49,060 nt of DNA, taken from NCBI GenBank assembly GCA_051453625.1, contig JBOZIK010000001.1, forward strand, positions 5,553,067 through 5,602,126, given 5' to 3'. The position numbers and the translations under genes are program-made. Shown piece after piece: positions 1 through 11,319 of this stretch. The notes under the pieces were generated by a model, which saw only the letters and a program-made list of their open reading frames with translations, was not told where the DNA came from and searched no databases. Numbering within the stretch: position 1 is the stretch's first letter; every line of letters begins with the position of its first letter. The stretch is from Welwitschia mirabilis (taxonomy: Eukaryota > Gnetophyta > Gnetopsida > Welwitschiales).

Positions 1-734
1 AATGTTGTTTCTTTACTCTTACTTTATATTTAGATGTTGAAACTTGTTTACTACTTAGAGCCATATCGTTTTGTTTTACATTTATCTTTAAATGTCTCAT
101 ATTAAAAGTAAGAAAGTCTCTTACTATTTCCTCTAACTTTATGTTTTTTAATGAATTTTGTATTTTCAATAGTTAGAACCTTATTCTCATATGCTTTAGC
201 AAAGGGTCTTAACTTCTTTCTAGCTATTTTACTTCATGCTAATAAATTTTTTAAATCCTGTAAACCATTCACTATGTCCATTAATTTATTATTAAACTCC
301 ATTAAATTTCTTATTCACTTCTTCATTCATTTAAATTTGTTTAAATTAAGTTACTACATTTTTTTTTTTACTTTTTCGTAATTTTGTTTAACCTTTATAA
401 GTTACTTGTAAGTAATCCCACATCTCCTTAATAGTATAAAAGCTTTTAACCTTCTTAAATTCTTTTAGGTTAAGAGTATAACAAATTACGTCCATGGATT
501 TCTTATGGAGAATAACATCATCTTCATCTTTGATATCCCATATTTTTCTGTTATTAATAATCATTATGTTAATACCATCTAGGTTTTCATCTCTTTAGGT
601 AGTTTAAATCTATTTTTAACAATTGTTTAAGAGTAGAAACTCATGGATTCTATGAATATCTGCATTTTAGATTTACAAAATTCATAGTTGTATCTGCTAA
701 AAAATGGTGGATAGTTGATTACTCGATCTTTCAT
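1..734 (-). pseudogene. Ty1/copia gag relic (UBN2-type capsid), 3' part outside window
   Basis: On the minus strand, reading starts at an ATG at 734-732 (MKDRVINYPPFF...) and runs down to base 1. The frame follows the copia gag pattern: an N-terminal PPFF..NYEF.K.KMQIFIES block, then KIWDIKDEDDVILHKKSMD, then EMWDYLQVTYKG, then a block resembling the NKVLTIE..K helix. In copia elements this protein forms the virus-like particle around the RNA. At least four in-frame stops and probable frameshifts make it non-functional; expected Trp and Gln codons are read as stops. A primer-site-like sequence and an LTR end lie just upstream at about 787-801, which agrees with the orientation. The plus-strand open frame at 151-381 is a shadow of this region. 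Family assignment is by recognised motif order, not by a search. Confidence 0.72.
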
Positions 735-786
735 TTTTTTTCCCTCATAAAGAAGCATAGAAAATACAAAAATATTTGGTTAACCT

Positions 787-800
787 ATTCTAATAATAAT
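787..800 (-). other. Decayed tRNA-Met primer-binding site of the minus-strand copia relic
   Basis: Read on the minus strand this is ATTATTATTAGAAT. It lines up with the copia primer site ATTGGTATCAGAGC with mostly transition differences and one transversion. It directly follows a minus-strand ...CCTAACA end (an LTR 3' terminus ending in CA) and precedes the gag start at 734. It is decayed and was called partly from position. Confidence 0.4.
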
Positions 801-2086
801 TGTTAGGATTTTCTTTCCTAAAGAAGAGGGTTAAGTAGGAAATATATGATATTTTTTGCTACATTCTTAATCTTTTTAGATCTTATATATGATAATAGCA
901 TAAATACATAATCTAACTAATGAAAGCATAGTTCTATGATGATAACATATTCTTTAAGATAAATTTTTTCTAATGATATTATAATGATGACATAATTACA
1001 TATACAATATAATTTACAAGTTGAATCAAATTATAGTAACATCCACTAAATTACTTTAAGTACTAAAATGTATAAAGGATACTAGCAATTTGATTAAGAT
1101 ACAATAAAATTAAAAATATTCCTAGATCTACTAATTTTAATAAGTAAATTAATTAATTAAGCATGCATTCTAATATTGAAATTAACTAAATCATGAACCT
1201 ATAAAATTAAATTACGAGATAAAAGTGAGAAAACTATCTTATTTTCCTTTTATTATGAGTTCTTTAACTTCCACACTCCTTATGAATTTTTGGTATCCCT
1301 CCATTAGTACAATAAAATATTCTAGCTATTCTTGGCTTCAACATTTTCATAATGAAGAATCCAATCTCTAGTAATTATAATAAAGTACATAATCAAAATT
1401 AGAATGTAGAGAAAAATTGAAGATACCTGCAATAATTAGAGCTTAATATGACATACAATCAAGTGTCAAAATAAATCCATAAGCTTAGATGAGTATATTA
1501 TAAAATAATTAATGATATAAGTGATTAGGTGTTCTTATTTTGATGTTAAATCCTTTCCTATTTATTAAAAATACATTTTTAACTATTTGTGAGACTTACA
1601 TGTGAAGAATTAAATGTTTATCTGGAATCAAAATGATCAAGAGATCATTTAACATCTCTATAAATGATTTGAATAGAAAATTTAACTATTAATTAGTGTT
1701 TAATCCCTTGTGTTAAGATAATTAATTCCATAGGTTAGTGAGCTCTATTCTTAATTATTCAAACTTATTTGTAAGCTTCACCTTAATGCATAAGTGGTTG
1801 ACTTCTCAACAAGTTCATTTAATCATAGTGATGGATAGTCAATAGATTAGAATGATTAGTTGAATATAGCAAAATGGATTTTGATATATTATATAAGAAT
1901 GTAAATCCATATCCAAACTAATTAACCCTTTAATCCTTTTATTAATTTTTATTTTAACTCCTTTAGCTTTAGATTTGGGACTTTCTACTTTATTCTCTAG
2001 TTTATATATTTGAGTTCTCCTTGTTAATCTACAAAATAAGTACAATATTAGTTTGATGGATAAAATAATTTGGTTTATCATCAACA
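801..2086 (-). repeat. Possible 5' LTR of the minus-strand copia relic
   Basis: The inner boundary at 801 is supported by the adjacent primer-site remnant and the terminal TG/CA signature. The outer boundary at 2086 is a guess: the minus strand there starts TGTTGATGATAAACC, a plausible LTR start. No second copy is in the window to confirm the length. No gene is visible in 735-2313; the 82-codon minus-strand frame at 1839-2087 looks like chance. Confidence 0.28.
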
Positions 2087-2313
2087 AATTATTAAAACAT
2101 ATAATAAAGATTATATTATAGGATTCATATCAATTAGATAGATTTAAACTAAAAAAAAAAGATCTAGGTCTTGAAAAATAAGTTTTGAATATGACAATGC
2201 ATTATTTGAAGTTCCATATCTAGTAATACATGTTATTTTCTATATTTCTTAAATAAATTTATTAATTCAATGATAATAATATTTAAATATGAATTTGAGA
2301 AAAATCTCACACT

Positions 2314-2598
2314 TTTTAATGAAAAGGAAGAAGAAATTTCATCATAATATGTTGTATTCTATTAATTTAACAATTTACCTTTCTTTGTATGATAGGTTAT
2401 ATCTAATTAATTTATGAGGTTTTATATTTATAAATGTATCAAATTACATGTATCATGCCTTAAATTTAGGATCCTTGAATATATTATTTTAATATTTTAT
2501 ATTCTTCTTATCTTCAATCTTATAAACCTTAGTTGTGCATATACAACTCTTGATGTAAATAAAAGATAACATAAAATTTTCTTTACGATATTAAAGCA
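2314..2598 (+). repeat. 5' LTR of outer copia element
   Basis: Pairs with 11320-11558. Shared anchors in the same order are CATCATAA..AT.TTGTAT, ATTAATTTA.AC, ATTACATG..TCATGCCTTAAATTTA, CTTGAATATAT, and AAAGATAACAT.AAATT.TCT near the end. Both boundaries are good to about 10 bases. The left copy carries about 45 bases missing from the right copy. Confidence 0.6.
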
Positions 2599-2764
2599 TT
2601 CTACTCAAATGAGCTTATAATCATAACTATTGAAAAAAATCTTTCTTCTTTTATTTTCTTTAAAATCTTCATGGAATAATAATATTTCAATAATACCATT
2701 AATACTTTTATTACAATGAACTTAATACATAAAAACTAAAATAATATTGTTATCTCCATTAATG
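2599..2764 (+). other. Short remnant of outer copia internal region
   Basis: AT-rich sequence between the left LTR of the outer element and the nested LTR element. No reading frame is recognisable. A primer site should begin here but is too decayed to call. Confidence 0.35.
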
Positions 2765-3016
2765 TATTGGATATGCTTAATAGTCTTAATTTCTATCCCT
2801 ATTTTTCTTCCCTTTAACTCCTTCATTTCCCTTATAAAGTGGTTGCTACAACCACTGTTATGCTTTCTTATCTTGGTTCCTATCCTTTTCTATTTTCCTT
2901 GTAATATAAGGATGATTTAAGCACCTTAATTCTCATGTAAATTTAAGAGATCTTCATTGAAAATAATTCTTCAAATTTAGGCCTATGGTTAGTGGGAGTT
3001 ATCCTTAATTCCAATA
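2765..3016 (+). repeat. 5' LTR of the short LTR element
   Basis: Matches 7996-8246 over its full length. Shared blocks include TATCCCTATTTTTCTT, CCTATCCTTTTCTATTTT, GCAAATTTAAGAGA in the right copy (GTAAATTTAAGAGA here) and GCCTATGGTTAGTGGGA. It starts TATTGG (TG changed to TA) and ends TTCCAATA (CA changed to TA), both consistent with deamination of TG...CA termini. Confidence 0.75.
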
Positions 3017-3017
3017 A

Positions 3018-3031
3018 TTGGTATCAAAGCC
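3018..3031 (+). other. Primer-binding site, tRNA-Met type
   Basis: TTGGTATCAAAGCC immediately follows the LTR end. It matches the canonical TTGGTATCAGAGCC used by many plant LTR elements except for one G-to-A change. It fixes the element's plus orientation. Confidence 0.85.
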
Positions 3032-4274
3032 AACCCATGCCTAGCAGGTTCCATCCAAAGCATAGTAGATACTGTTGAAAGGCTCCCCATGCCCCTTAGA
3101 TTATATGTTCTAAATACCTCAAACTATATCTTTGATAAGGCCTTATAAAGATGAAGGATGATATAACTTCCATGAATTCATTAATTTTTTGTGAAGTACA
3201 TTTTAATCCACTCATGATAGTTTCAATGATGTCTTCATGGATTTTTGAATTACCCTAATTTTCCAATCCATTCCTACATCATTCATATCAATTATGTTAG
3301 TAAGCTCTACATTTGAATCTTATTCCAGTTTCTTTATTTTAATTCCTTTAATTTAGGAATTGGTATTACCTCTAAAAAAATTGAGAAAGAAGACATGACA
3401 AGGGTTTTAAAAAAAATACCTAAAAAGATAAATCCATAGATGGATAGCAAGAGAAGAAAAATCCAAAGTAATAAAAAATATTTAAAGAGTATTAATCGAT
3501 TTTAGAAATAAATGTAATTATAAAGAAGAAAAGATTGAGAAAAAAAAAGGAAAAGAAAAGGAGGCGAAGATTAAAGATGATACAAACAATGCAAGAGATA
3601 CTTTAAAAGCAACTCATCCATGGGAAATCAAAAAAAAGCTTGATCTATAACAAGACTACATTTTTTAAAATGGGCTTACATTTTTCCAAAGAAGGGTTTT
3701 ATTTATTGATTGTATTAAGAACACAACTGTTATATAGATAATAGATTAAAAAGCTATAGAAGAGCAAATAACCCAAGAGATAAAGGTAAGAAGACTTTTA
3801 GAAATGATATTTATCATATATTAGTTGTCATTGGTTGAAATTCATTTATGTATTAAAATATAAAAGTGAATTCTTCTTTTTTTTTTAAGTTCATAAAAGA
3901 GGTTTTAAAACATATAATTCTTAGCCCTTGTAAACTTTGTAATAATAATATTATTTTAAGAGGGAGGATAGAAGGCTAGGAGATTAAGACATAGTTAACC
4001 ATCTAAGCCTACTAGGGGGTAACAAGAGTAAAATATTAATGGTGGGTTCTACTAAAATACTTAAATTATGTTAAGAGTAAATATTTAATTTAAAGGAGAA
4101 ATAAATTAATAAAAAAGAATAATCTATTAAATGGGTAAGATCATCAACTACCACCAAGTGAAGTAAGGAAGAAGAACAAAGTAGATAAAAAAATTTAATG
4201 GCAAGAATTTTCATGCATAAGAGGTCAAGAAGAAACTAGCACTTATAAATAAAGATGAATAATAAGTCATATAT

Positions 4275-4375
4275 AAAAAGCATCCTAAATCTAAAGATTC
4301 TACTAAACCTAAAGAATGAGAAGATGTAGATCAAAAAGCATCCTAAACCTAAAGATTCTACTAAACCTAAAGATT
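4275..4375 (+). repeat. Two-copy 58-bp-period tandem duplication
   Basis: A block AAAAAGCATCCTAAA.CTAAAG followed by ATTCTACTAAACCTAAAG appears twice, offset by 58 bases. If translated it would be Lys/Pro/Ser-rich (KPKDSTKPK), but the period is not a multiple of three, so the duplication does not keep frame. Confidence 0.7.
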
Positions 4376-4453
4376 GGATTAAACCTTGAAAATGATTATC
4401 TTCATTACATTAACTTAAGTAAAACTTTAAAAGAGGTTTATAATTATTTAAGC

Positions 4454-4671
4454 TATTGGTATTGAAAGCATGAATGGGTAAAAGATTAGAAGTTGAAATC
4501 AATCCATGGATCATCAATGATATTCAAGAAAATTAGATCATTATTTTTATTATTATTGAGAGGTTTGAATACCCTTACATTATACAAAAATAACAAAGGA
4601 TGGGATAGTATGAGAGAAACACAATGAAGTGATTTTAACAACTACTTATAATGAAAAAGGAAAATCCAACA
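4454..4671 (-). repeat. 3' LTR of nested minus-strand element
   Basis: 218 bases, same length as its partner 6864-7081. Shared plus-strand blocks include GCATGAATGGGTAAAAGAT, AAGTTGAAATCAA, ATTATTTTTATTATTATTGA and GGAAAATCCAACA. The outer end reads TATTGG on the plus strand where the partner reads TGATGG. Confidence 0.82.
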
Positions 4672-4682
4672 AATACCCCCTT
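4672..4682 (-). other. Polypurine tract of nested element
   Basis: Minus strand AAGGGGGTATT directly abuts the TGTTGG LTR start. Position and composition match the plus-strand-synthesis primer of copia elements. Confidence 0.6.
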
Positions 4683-4772
4683 GATGATAAATCTAAGAAT
4701 TAGATTGTCATCATAATTAAAGTGCTCAAACATGCTCTTAGCATAGCAATCGATATAAATTTATTACATCAG

Positions 4773-4945
4773 TATGGACTGACCATTATAAGATGGACTA
4801 CCCATAATAATGTAGACTAACCATGACAATGTGGAATAACCATGAGAATATGAACTAACCATGATAACATGGACTAACCTTAATAATATGGACTAATCAT
4901 GATAATGTGAACTAATCAAAATAATACGTGGATTAACCATCACAA
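4773..4945. repeat. 19-bp minisatellite, nine units
   Basis: Tandem units of consensus TATGGACTAACCATGATAA: eight of 19 bases and a last one of 21 bases. Most differences between units are single bases. It lies about 90 bases inside the 3' LTR of the nested minus-strand element, in what would be its 3' untranslated part. No protein role is likely, as 19 is not a multiple of three. Confidence 0.85.
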
Positions 4946-5336
4946 GGAACAAACCTAAGCAATTTTCATATAAAAACAATGTCATGAAAACTATTCTATA
5001 CCACTCCTTACAACATCATCTTTATATGAAATTGCAACATTTATTAGTTATGATAAGTCCACAACCTAGATTTCATTAATTAATCATCCTGCCTCATTTG
5101 TCTTAGTGGGAGTTAGTAAATTTATCCTAGAAAATAAATCCATAATTTAAAAACATTGCATAAAATCAGTTAACAACCAAAGGATTGGGACATACCTAGG
5201 GAATGATATACATGAACTTATTATAAGTATAGGAATAACCCAAATCAAGGTGCCTTAACATATAGAAAACCTATTACATAAAACATGTATGTCACAGATC
5301 TTACTTATCATCTTCCTTTAACTTTTGAAACTTTTC

Positions 5337-5480
5337 ATTTTTATAGTCCTTGAAATCCTCATCATTAAAGTCTTCATTATAATCTTCATTGAATTATTCA
5401 TTAAGCTTGTCCATCTCTTCATCATCATCTAAATCTTTGTTTTCGTCATTGTCATAAAAGTCTTTGTCTTACTTATAGCT
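5337..5480 (-). pseudogene. Acidic low-complexity decayed coding fragment
   Basis: On the minus strand the sequence reads as an Asp/Glu/Asn-rich stretch (..DNDENKDLDDDEEMDKLNE, stop, FNEDYNEDFNDEDF..). It lies inside the nested minus-strand element in the sense direction. Acidic stretches occur in some copia gag proteins and in many host proteins, so the source is not identifiable. Confidence 0.35.
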
Positions 5481-6189
5481 TTTCTTAGCCACTTAGCATA
5501 ATTTCTAACAAATTCATTTCAATGAGATATATTGATAAAGGAAAGTCTATAATTTAAAACAATGCTTCCGAAAGCTAGAGAGTGCTCATTGATGAAAGAA
5601 AGAGGGCCCTATAAGTAAAGAAATCATGAAGTCTATGTAAAATTTTTAGAAATAATAATGGAGCATCTCAAAAGAGGATTGAACATAGCTTTAGTTACCA
5701 TGATAGCTTTGCAACTTTAATGATCTAAAAATAATATCAATCATTTAACATTGAAAGAATCCTAACTCAACACTACCTCAAAGTCCCTTATTCTCTCCTA
5801 TAGAAAGGGGAGATTCTTTTATTTCAATGAGATATAAACATGATGTATCCTTTTCCAATGATGAATCATGCTTATGCATGAAAAAGTATTTGATGAATTG
5901 GACACACCTAATCAACCACCTTCAGTTTACAAGGGAGATCGATCCATGTGATATTATGATATCCTTCCTAGTGTGTACGTTGATGTTCCTATAACTACTA
6001 TGTTTTCCTCTAATCCATAAAATTATCATCTTTATTTAGCTTTTTATCATGTAATACTAGTAATGGCCCACTTGTAGTCCTCTTTTGATGAAGCATTTCC
6101 TAGCTTGTAATTTCTCATGATGTTGTGACAATTGGTACAATAAAAACCACTTAATTATTAATCCTATGATAAGTGCCCTTGTTATTTAA

Positions 6190-6630
6190 AAAATCATCTA
6201 CATCTTAGCTAGTTTGCTTTCCATTTTCAATTCTAATTCTTTAGTTTCTAAAAATGGATTGTTGGCCTATTACTTCTTCTTTGGAAACTATTAGAAAAAT
6301 CGTAAGAATAACATTAGCATTAAAGTTTTGTTTAATGCATTTGATGTAAGAAACATTTGGAGATCTTGGATTTGGAGTGTAAAAATCTTCAAATTCCCAT
6401 ATTGAGCCTTGAAATTCTTTAGATTCATTTTAATTACCTCACACATATCCTTGTTTGAATTGGAATGAAACTAATACTATTTTAATAAGCCATCAAAACC
6501 TTTAAATTTTAAAAGCATCTCAACTATAGGTGAAGAAAGTGCTAAATTAAAAAATTTTAGAATGTAGGAAGTGATATTACTAAGATCAAGTCTCAAGGAC
6601 CCATAGGCCATTGTTAGAGCCTCTTTTCTA
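6190..6630 (-). pseudogene. Decayed reading frame of unknown origin in the nested element
   Basis: Reading the minus strand from an ATG near 6612 gives MAYGSLRLDLSNITSYILKF and continues in one frame for about 145 codons with roughly nine stops, several explainable as Gln or Trp codons changed by C-to-T or G-to-A. A random frame this AT-rich should contain more stops. It lies in the 5' part of the element, where gag would sit, but I cannot match it to a gag. A possible CTNC-type knuckle fragment further downstream (about 6130-6145) is too weak to call. Confidence 0.35.
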
Positions 6631-6863
6631 ATTTCTTGCTCCTTTTAATGAGATTTCAATTTAGATTTAGCTTTAGATTTACTTAGAAGTTTAAATGATA
6701 TTTGACATTGAAATTTTTTTGAATGACATGTGAAATTGGTCTACTATTTATTAAATCATTGAGTAAAACCATGTGCAAAATATCCTAAGCATTGATCCAT
6801 GATTAAGAAAGATAGTGTACATTACTATTTCTCTTGTTTATAGGAATTTTCTCTAATTCTAAT

Positions 6864-7081
6864 TGATGGTATTGCAAGCATGAATGGGTAAAAGATCATA
6901 AGTTGAAATCAACCAATGGAGCATTAATGATATTTAATAAAATTATATTATTATTTTTATTATTATTGAGGCATTCAAATACCCTCATATTATGCAAAAA
7001 TAAGAAAGGATGAGATAGTGAGAGAAAGACACAATAAAGTTATTTTAACAGCCATTTAAAATGGGAAAGGAAAATCCAACA
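6864..7081 (-). repeat. 5' LTR of nested minus-strand element
   Basis: Partner of 4454-4671, ending at the TAAGC duplication (7082-7086). On its inner side the minus strand reads TTAGAATTAGAGAAAATT, a plausible decayed form of TTGGTATCAGAGC. Confidence 0.8.
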
Positions 7082-7995
7082 TAAGCATACTCTTTGGTTT
7101 GAAAGGTAATAAGATAAAGAAAAGTATTAGGAATTAACTATATAATTTACAACTCAAAATTTCAACTAACATAACATGGATTAAAACATCAATTACTTCA
7201 GTCTCTCTTAATATAAGTCATAGTAATAAATTCAAAGGTTGATGATGATGATGCTAAAGAAATTTTTCTCAAAAGTCTTCCTTCATAATATGATCATATT
7301 ATGTTACTTTAAAAAAGGTTCATGTATCACTCCAAGGAATAATATCCTCTTTCATTAATGAAAGGAATAAGTTAAACTATCAAGAATGTGATTCTAAAGC
7401 ATTAGTCATAATAAGAAAGCCTTTTAACAAATCAATATTTTAGAAGCCAAAAAGAAACAAGAAGGAAAAGTGATGAATTTTCTACTATTATGAGAATTAA
7501 AGACCAAGGATAGTATAAGGTAGAGTACTGGGTTAGGAATAGTGTATTGGTATCATACCAACATTTTGCATGTTGCCCTTGTATGGGGGTACTCTTTCAT
7601 GTCATAACTTACTTATCACCAACTGCACTTAATTTCTTTATAATAGCAAGAAATATGTTAGATGGAAAGTCAAAGGTATTAGTAGCATAAACAAGTTCTT
7701 CTACAAAGAATGATCTTCTAACAAAAGAAGAATAGACACTAATATTTTAATCTTATTTATGTAGTAAACTCATGCTGAGTCCTTTTATGTGCTAAACTTT
7801 ATTAGGTTCTATATGCATTTTTATGTGGTGAACTAAATTGAGTTCTATATGTGGTGATCTTTTTAAGTTCTTTGTGTTTCACTTAAAGAGTTTCTTATGT
7901 GGTCAATTCTATGTAAATTGCTATGCTATAGGTAATTCTAGTACTTTGAATGTGATGAAAATCTAATTCTTTAGATTTATCATAAATAGAAGGTT

Positions 7996-8246
7996 TGTTA
8001 GAAATTTTAAATAGTCTAAATTTATATCCCTATTTTTCTTTCTCTTAACTCTCTCATTCCCCTTATGAAGTAGTTTCTACAGCCACTTCCACACTTTCTT
8101 CTTCATCTTCCTATCCTTTTCTATTTTTCTTATAATATGAGGGACATTTAAACCCTTTAATTCTAATGCAAATTTAAGAGAGCTTAATTGATAATTATTC
8201 TTTAAATTTAAGCCTATGGTTAGTGGGACCTACCTTAATTCCAACA
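7996..8246 (+). repeat. 3' LTR of the short LTR element
   Basis: Right partner of 2765-3016. It starts TGTTAGAAATTTT and ends TTCCAACA, keeping the canonical TG...CA termini better than the left copy. Confidence 0.75.
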
Positions 8247-9639
8247 TGCTATAGCCTTTCAATGTTCTCTAAAATTTACATCCATAAATTTTTCTTCATG
8301 GAGAGCCTAATTAAGTTCATGACTTTTTGGATATAATCTTAACGGTTACATTGATGGCATTAAGTCATGTCCAAACAAGATCATCTAAAAGGATTAAAAA
8401 ATTATTTTTATTTTAAGTGTACTCATTGGATTAGGTAAGATCAATTATTATTACATGTTATTATAGCATTAGTCTTATATTTCTTCATGATCCCTATTAC
8501 CTTATCCAAGTCCTGCCTTGAGGCATGGAATAAATTTAGATATATTTTTGTGAATTCTTCATAATCAAGTGTAATGTTCTTAAACGAAAAACATACCACA
8601 CAAAGTGAAAAATCAGTGGCTATGTATTTAAAAAGTATTAATGCTATAGCAAATGAATATATAATGATTGGTATCATAAGAATAATGATGATTTCTGGAT
8701 CTATTTTCTTATTGATATTGAATCATATTTCATAGAAATCATAGCTATAATAGAAGCTAGAAAAAATATCCTTAGTTAATAATATATAATCTATTATGAT
8801 GAAGAAAAGTAAACTTCTAAATCAATGAGATATAATCTATTATGGAAGAAGAGTACTAAGAATTAAGGAATCTTTTTTTCTATATAATCTTTTTAATACT
8901 ATCATACATTTCTTAGCCTCTAGAAACAACTTTAACCTTATTTTATTTAGCATCAATGCTTCATTTTTTGGTTGGGGGATGGGGGGGAGGATGGGATCAT
9001 GTATATTGTACTAACAGGATTCCCACTCCTTTACTATAATGTAATCATTTTTTAAGTCTTATTTAATAATAATAATAATAATATCAACTAAACAAATCTT
9101 AAGAAATTTGGTTACTTGTGTTATTCATCGCTATGGCCATATAGCCCCTATAATATTATTTCATAATTATAATTATGTGTGATTAGTAGATACATTTCAA
9201 AACAATGTACTTATCTCTAGTATGATCTTTCATCAATTAAAATATAGGCATCATAATATGTTATATTTAATGAATATTATTTCTCATATACGTTTGATAA
9301 TTCATATCTCTCTTGTGACTAGTGTTCTAATCATTATTAATGATCATTTTTTTCTCCCATAACTATTGCATTGTCTTAGTCATGTTATCAAGCCAATGTC
9401 GTAAATATAGCTTTTACGAAAACTATAATTGTCATAGCTAATGTACCTTATTTATCTAGATCCATGCCACTTAGTATAAGATTAGATAGTTCATTAAAAT
9501 AGTAATTTCTACTTTTTTTTTGTTTTTGTTTTTTTGATCTCCTTGCTCTTTATAATCTCATATTTCTCCCTTAACCATTCATCCAACTCTTGTGTTATTT
9601 ATCTCTACATCCCTACATAAGATGTGTCCACTTCCTCTC
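8247..9639 (+). other. Unrecognisable internal part of the outer copia element
   Basis: By position this should hold gag, protease and integrase remains of the outer element, but I recognise none. The minus-strand 78-codon frame at 8441-8677 has no recognisable motif. A G-rich run sits at 8974-8995 and a short (AAT)n run near 9068-9082. Confidence 0.3.
8974..8995 (+). other. Isolated G-rich tract with quadruplex potential
   Basis: Runs of five, seven, two and three G within 22 bases (GGGGGATGGGGGGGAGGATG then GG), preceded by TTTTTTGGTT. In a sequence this AT-rich it stands out. The seven-G run can be split to give four runs of at least three G. It could equally be a polypurine tract of an unrecognised insertion. 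Confidence 0.5.
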
Positions 9640-11300
9640 CTTCTCTGATTCCATTACCACCATCTATATGAACTCATTCCATGGTTACCTATTCTTAAAA
9701 TTAAACCTTTAAACTAAAAAAATTGTATGTAGTCATCAAACATCACATACTAAACTCTCTTAGAGACACCTAGATGTACTAGGATCTTATCATAATTCAT
9801 AGTAAAAAGATATCATCTCAAATGAATTTGATGTCTTCATACAAACTAGTATTTGGAAATTAGTTCCTTTCAACTCTAACCAAAACATTGTTAAATGCAA
9901 TTAGGCATTCTGAATAAAATAAAACCTAATGGTAGTTTAACCTTTATAAATCTTTCTTGTTGTTTATAAAGATTTATTAGTTTCTAAGGGATTTCGTCAA
10001 TGTCCATGACTTAATGATCATAATACTTTTATCTTGATTGTTAAGCCTAATACTATTTAAGTCGTGCTATGTCTCATGCTAGCTAAAAGATGATCCATTT
10101 AATAGTTGAATGTAAATAATGTATTCCTTTAAGACACTCTTTTAAAATAAGTTTGTATGATTCAATTACCTAGATTTTTTGATCCACAATTTATATTCAC
10201 AACTGCAAACTTCAGAAGATCATCTATAATCTCAAATAGGCACCTCAAAGATAATATCAATAGTTAAACTTCTTTCTACTATAGCATGGGTTTATCAACT
10301 CTAAATCTAATTCTTCTCTATTCATCTAGCCTTGCAATGGAATTATAATGTATTTCTTATTTTATGTTAATGATCTTATTATGATTGTTAATAATAAAAA
10401 AGTTCATTTTTGAGGTTTTTTTAATAATCCTTTGTTACAAATTTTCTCTCAAGGATTTTGTGGTCTTACTTATTTTTTGGAGGTGGAAGTTATTTCTATA
10501 GTAAATGGTCTCTTTTTATATTAACATGATTATATTCAAGATGTACTTGTACATGCAAATATGATTGATTCTAAAGCTATATCTACTCTTCACTCAAACC
10601 TTAAATTATTTTACTCTTAATAGTGGCTCTTCATTTTTTGATTCAATTAAGTTTTAAAATTTTGTTTTTTTTTTAATATTGTTCTTCACATGGCTAGACG
10701 TCCATTTGTAATAAACAAATTATGGTAATTCATACATCAACCTTTCTAGTTACATTAGGATAATATCAACAACATTCTCTGGTATTTAAAGAAAATTATT
10801 CATCATGGCCTATTCCTCCATCATAAGTTTTCTCTATTGTTAGATGCATATTTAGACATTAACTAGGTAAGTGTGTAATATGGATTATTACATCTTCATG
10901 TTTGCTTATCTAATCCACCTTAGTAATAACATTGTATAATGAAGTTCTTAGAAATAAAAGTTAGTTGTCATTTATCTTCTTAGCCACATTGTTAGGCTAT
11001 AGTGGCCACTAACCCAAAGATAGCCAAGGTTTAGTTACTCTTATAAAAACTTAGTATCACTTTTCCTCATGCACTACTAATGCATTTTGATAATGTCACT
11101 GCTACTTATTAAAGTGTAAATATAGTTTTTTAGTCTTGAATAAAGCACATTATAATAGATTATCACTTTATTTTTTATTGCGTTTCTAAGGCTTATTTTA
11201 TCTTTCTCACATTTCTATAATCAATTAGCCAGCACCTTCCCTCATTTGTTTTGTTAATGTATGTTGTTTTTGTATTTCAAGTTTGGTGTTTCTGATAGAA
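9640..11300 (+). pseudogene. Ty1/copia pol relic: linker, reverse transcriptase, RNase H
   Basis: In order: a Pro/Ser-rich linker ending HSMVTYS..N.TFK (9676-9714), typical of the integrase-RT junction; RT blocks RLVSKGFRQCPWLD, VKPNTI.VVLC and LNVNNVFL.DTLL; the catalytic box read as YVND (10363-10374) where copia has YVDD; LTYFLEVEV...GLFLY; DYIQDVLVHANMIDSKAIST; then YLKKIIHHGLFLH and DAYLD (RNase H), ending with NVTATY.SVN and KHIIIDYHF. These domains would copy element RNA into DNA and remove the RNA strand. Multiple stops and frameshifts, plus the lost second catalytic Asp, make it dead. The 3' LTR of the same element begins 20 bases after the last readable block. Confidence 0.85.
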
Positions 11301-11319
11301 GATCCATCTTATGAAGGCA

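Larger units (their letters stand above)
4449..7086 (-). mobile_element. Nested minus-strand copia-type LTR element with TAAGC target duplication
   Basis: Two 218-base direct repeats, 4454-4671 and 6864-7081, are flanked by identical 5-base sequences TAAGC at 4449-4453 and 7082-7086, the footprint of an LTR retrotransposon insertion. Orientation is minus: on that strand each LTR starts TGTTGGATTTTCC and the left copy is preceded by a purine tract AAGGGGGTATT, the usual place for the plus-strand primer before a 3' LTR. The internal region is only 2.19 kb and shows no RT, so the element is non-autonomous or internally deleted. The intact target duplication suggests it is the youngest of the three nested insertions. 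Confidence 0.8.
2765..8246 (+). mobile_element. Short LTR retrotransposon (probably non-autonomous), itself carrying a nested element
   Basis: It has direct LTR copies at 2765-3016 (252 bases) and 7996-8246 (251 bases), and a clear primer site TTGGTATCAAAGCC right after the left LTR. Removing the inner insertion (4454-7081 plus one TAAGC copy) leaves about 2.3 kb of internal sequence, too little for a full copia gag-pol, and no protease, integrase or RT motif is visible. The internal part has a lysine-rich decayed stretch near 3530-3660 and a diverged 44-base duplication at about 4275-4375. It looks like a small element mobilised in trans or a deletion derivative. No target duplication is obvious (TAATG on the left, TGCTA on the right). 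Confidence 0.68.

Noticed and set aside
4773-4945. CRISPR-like regular repeats
   Set aside because: Units are directly tandem at 19 bp with no spacers, in a plant retroelement.
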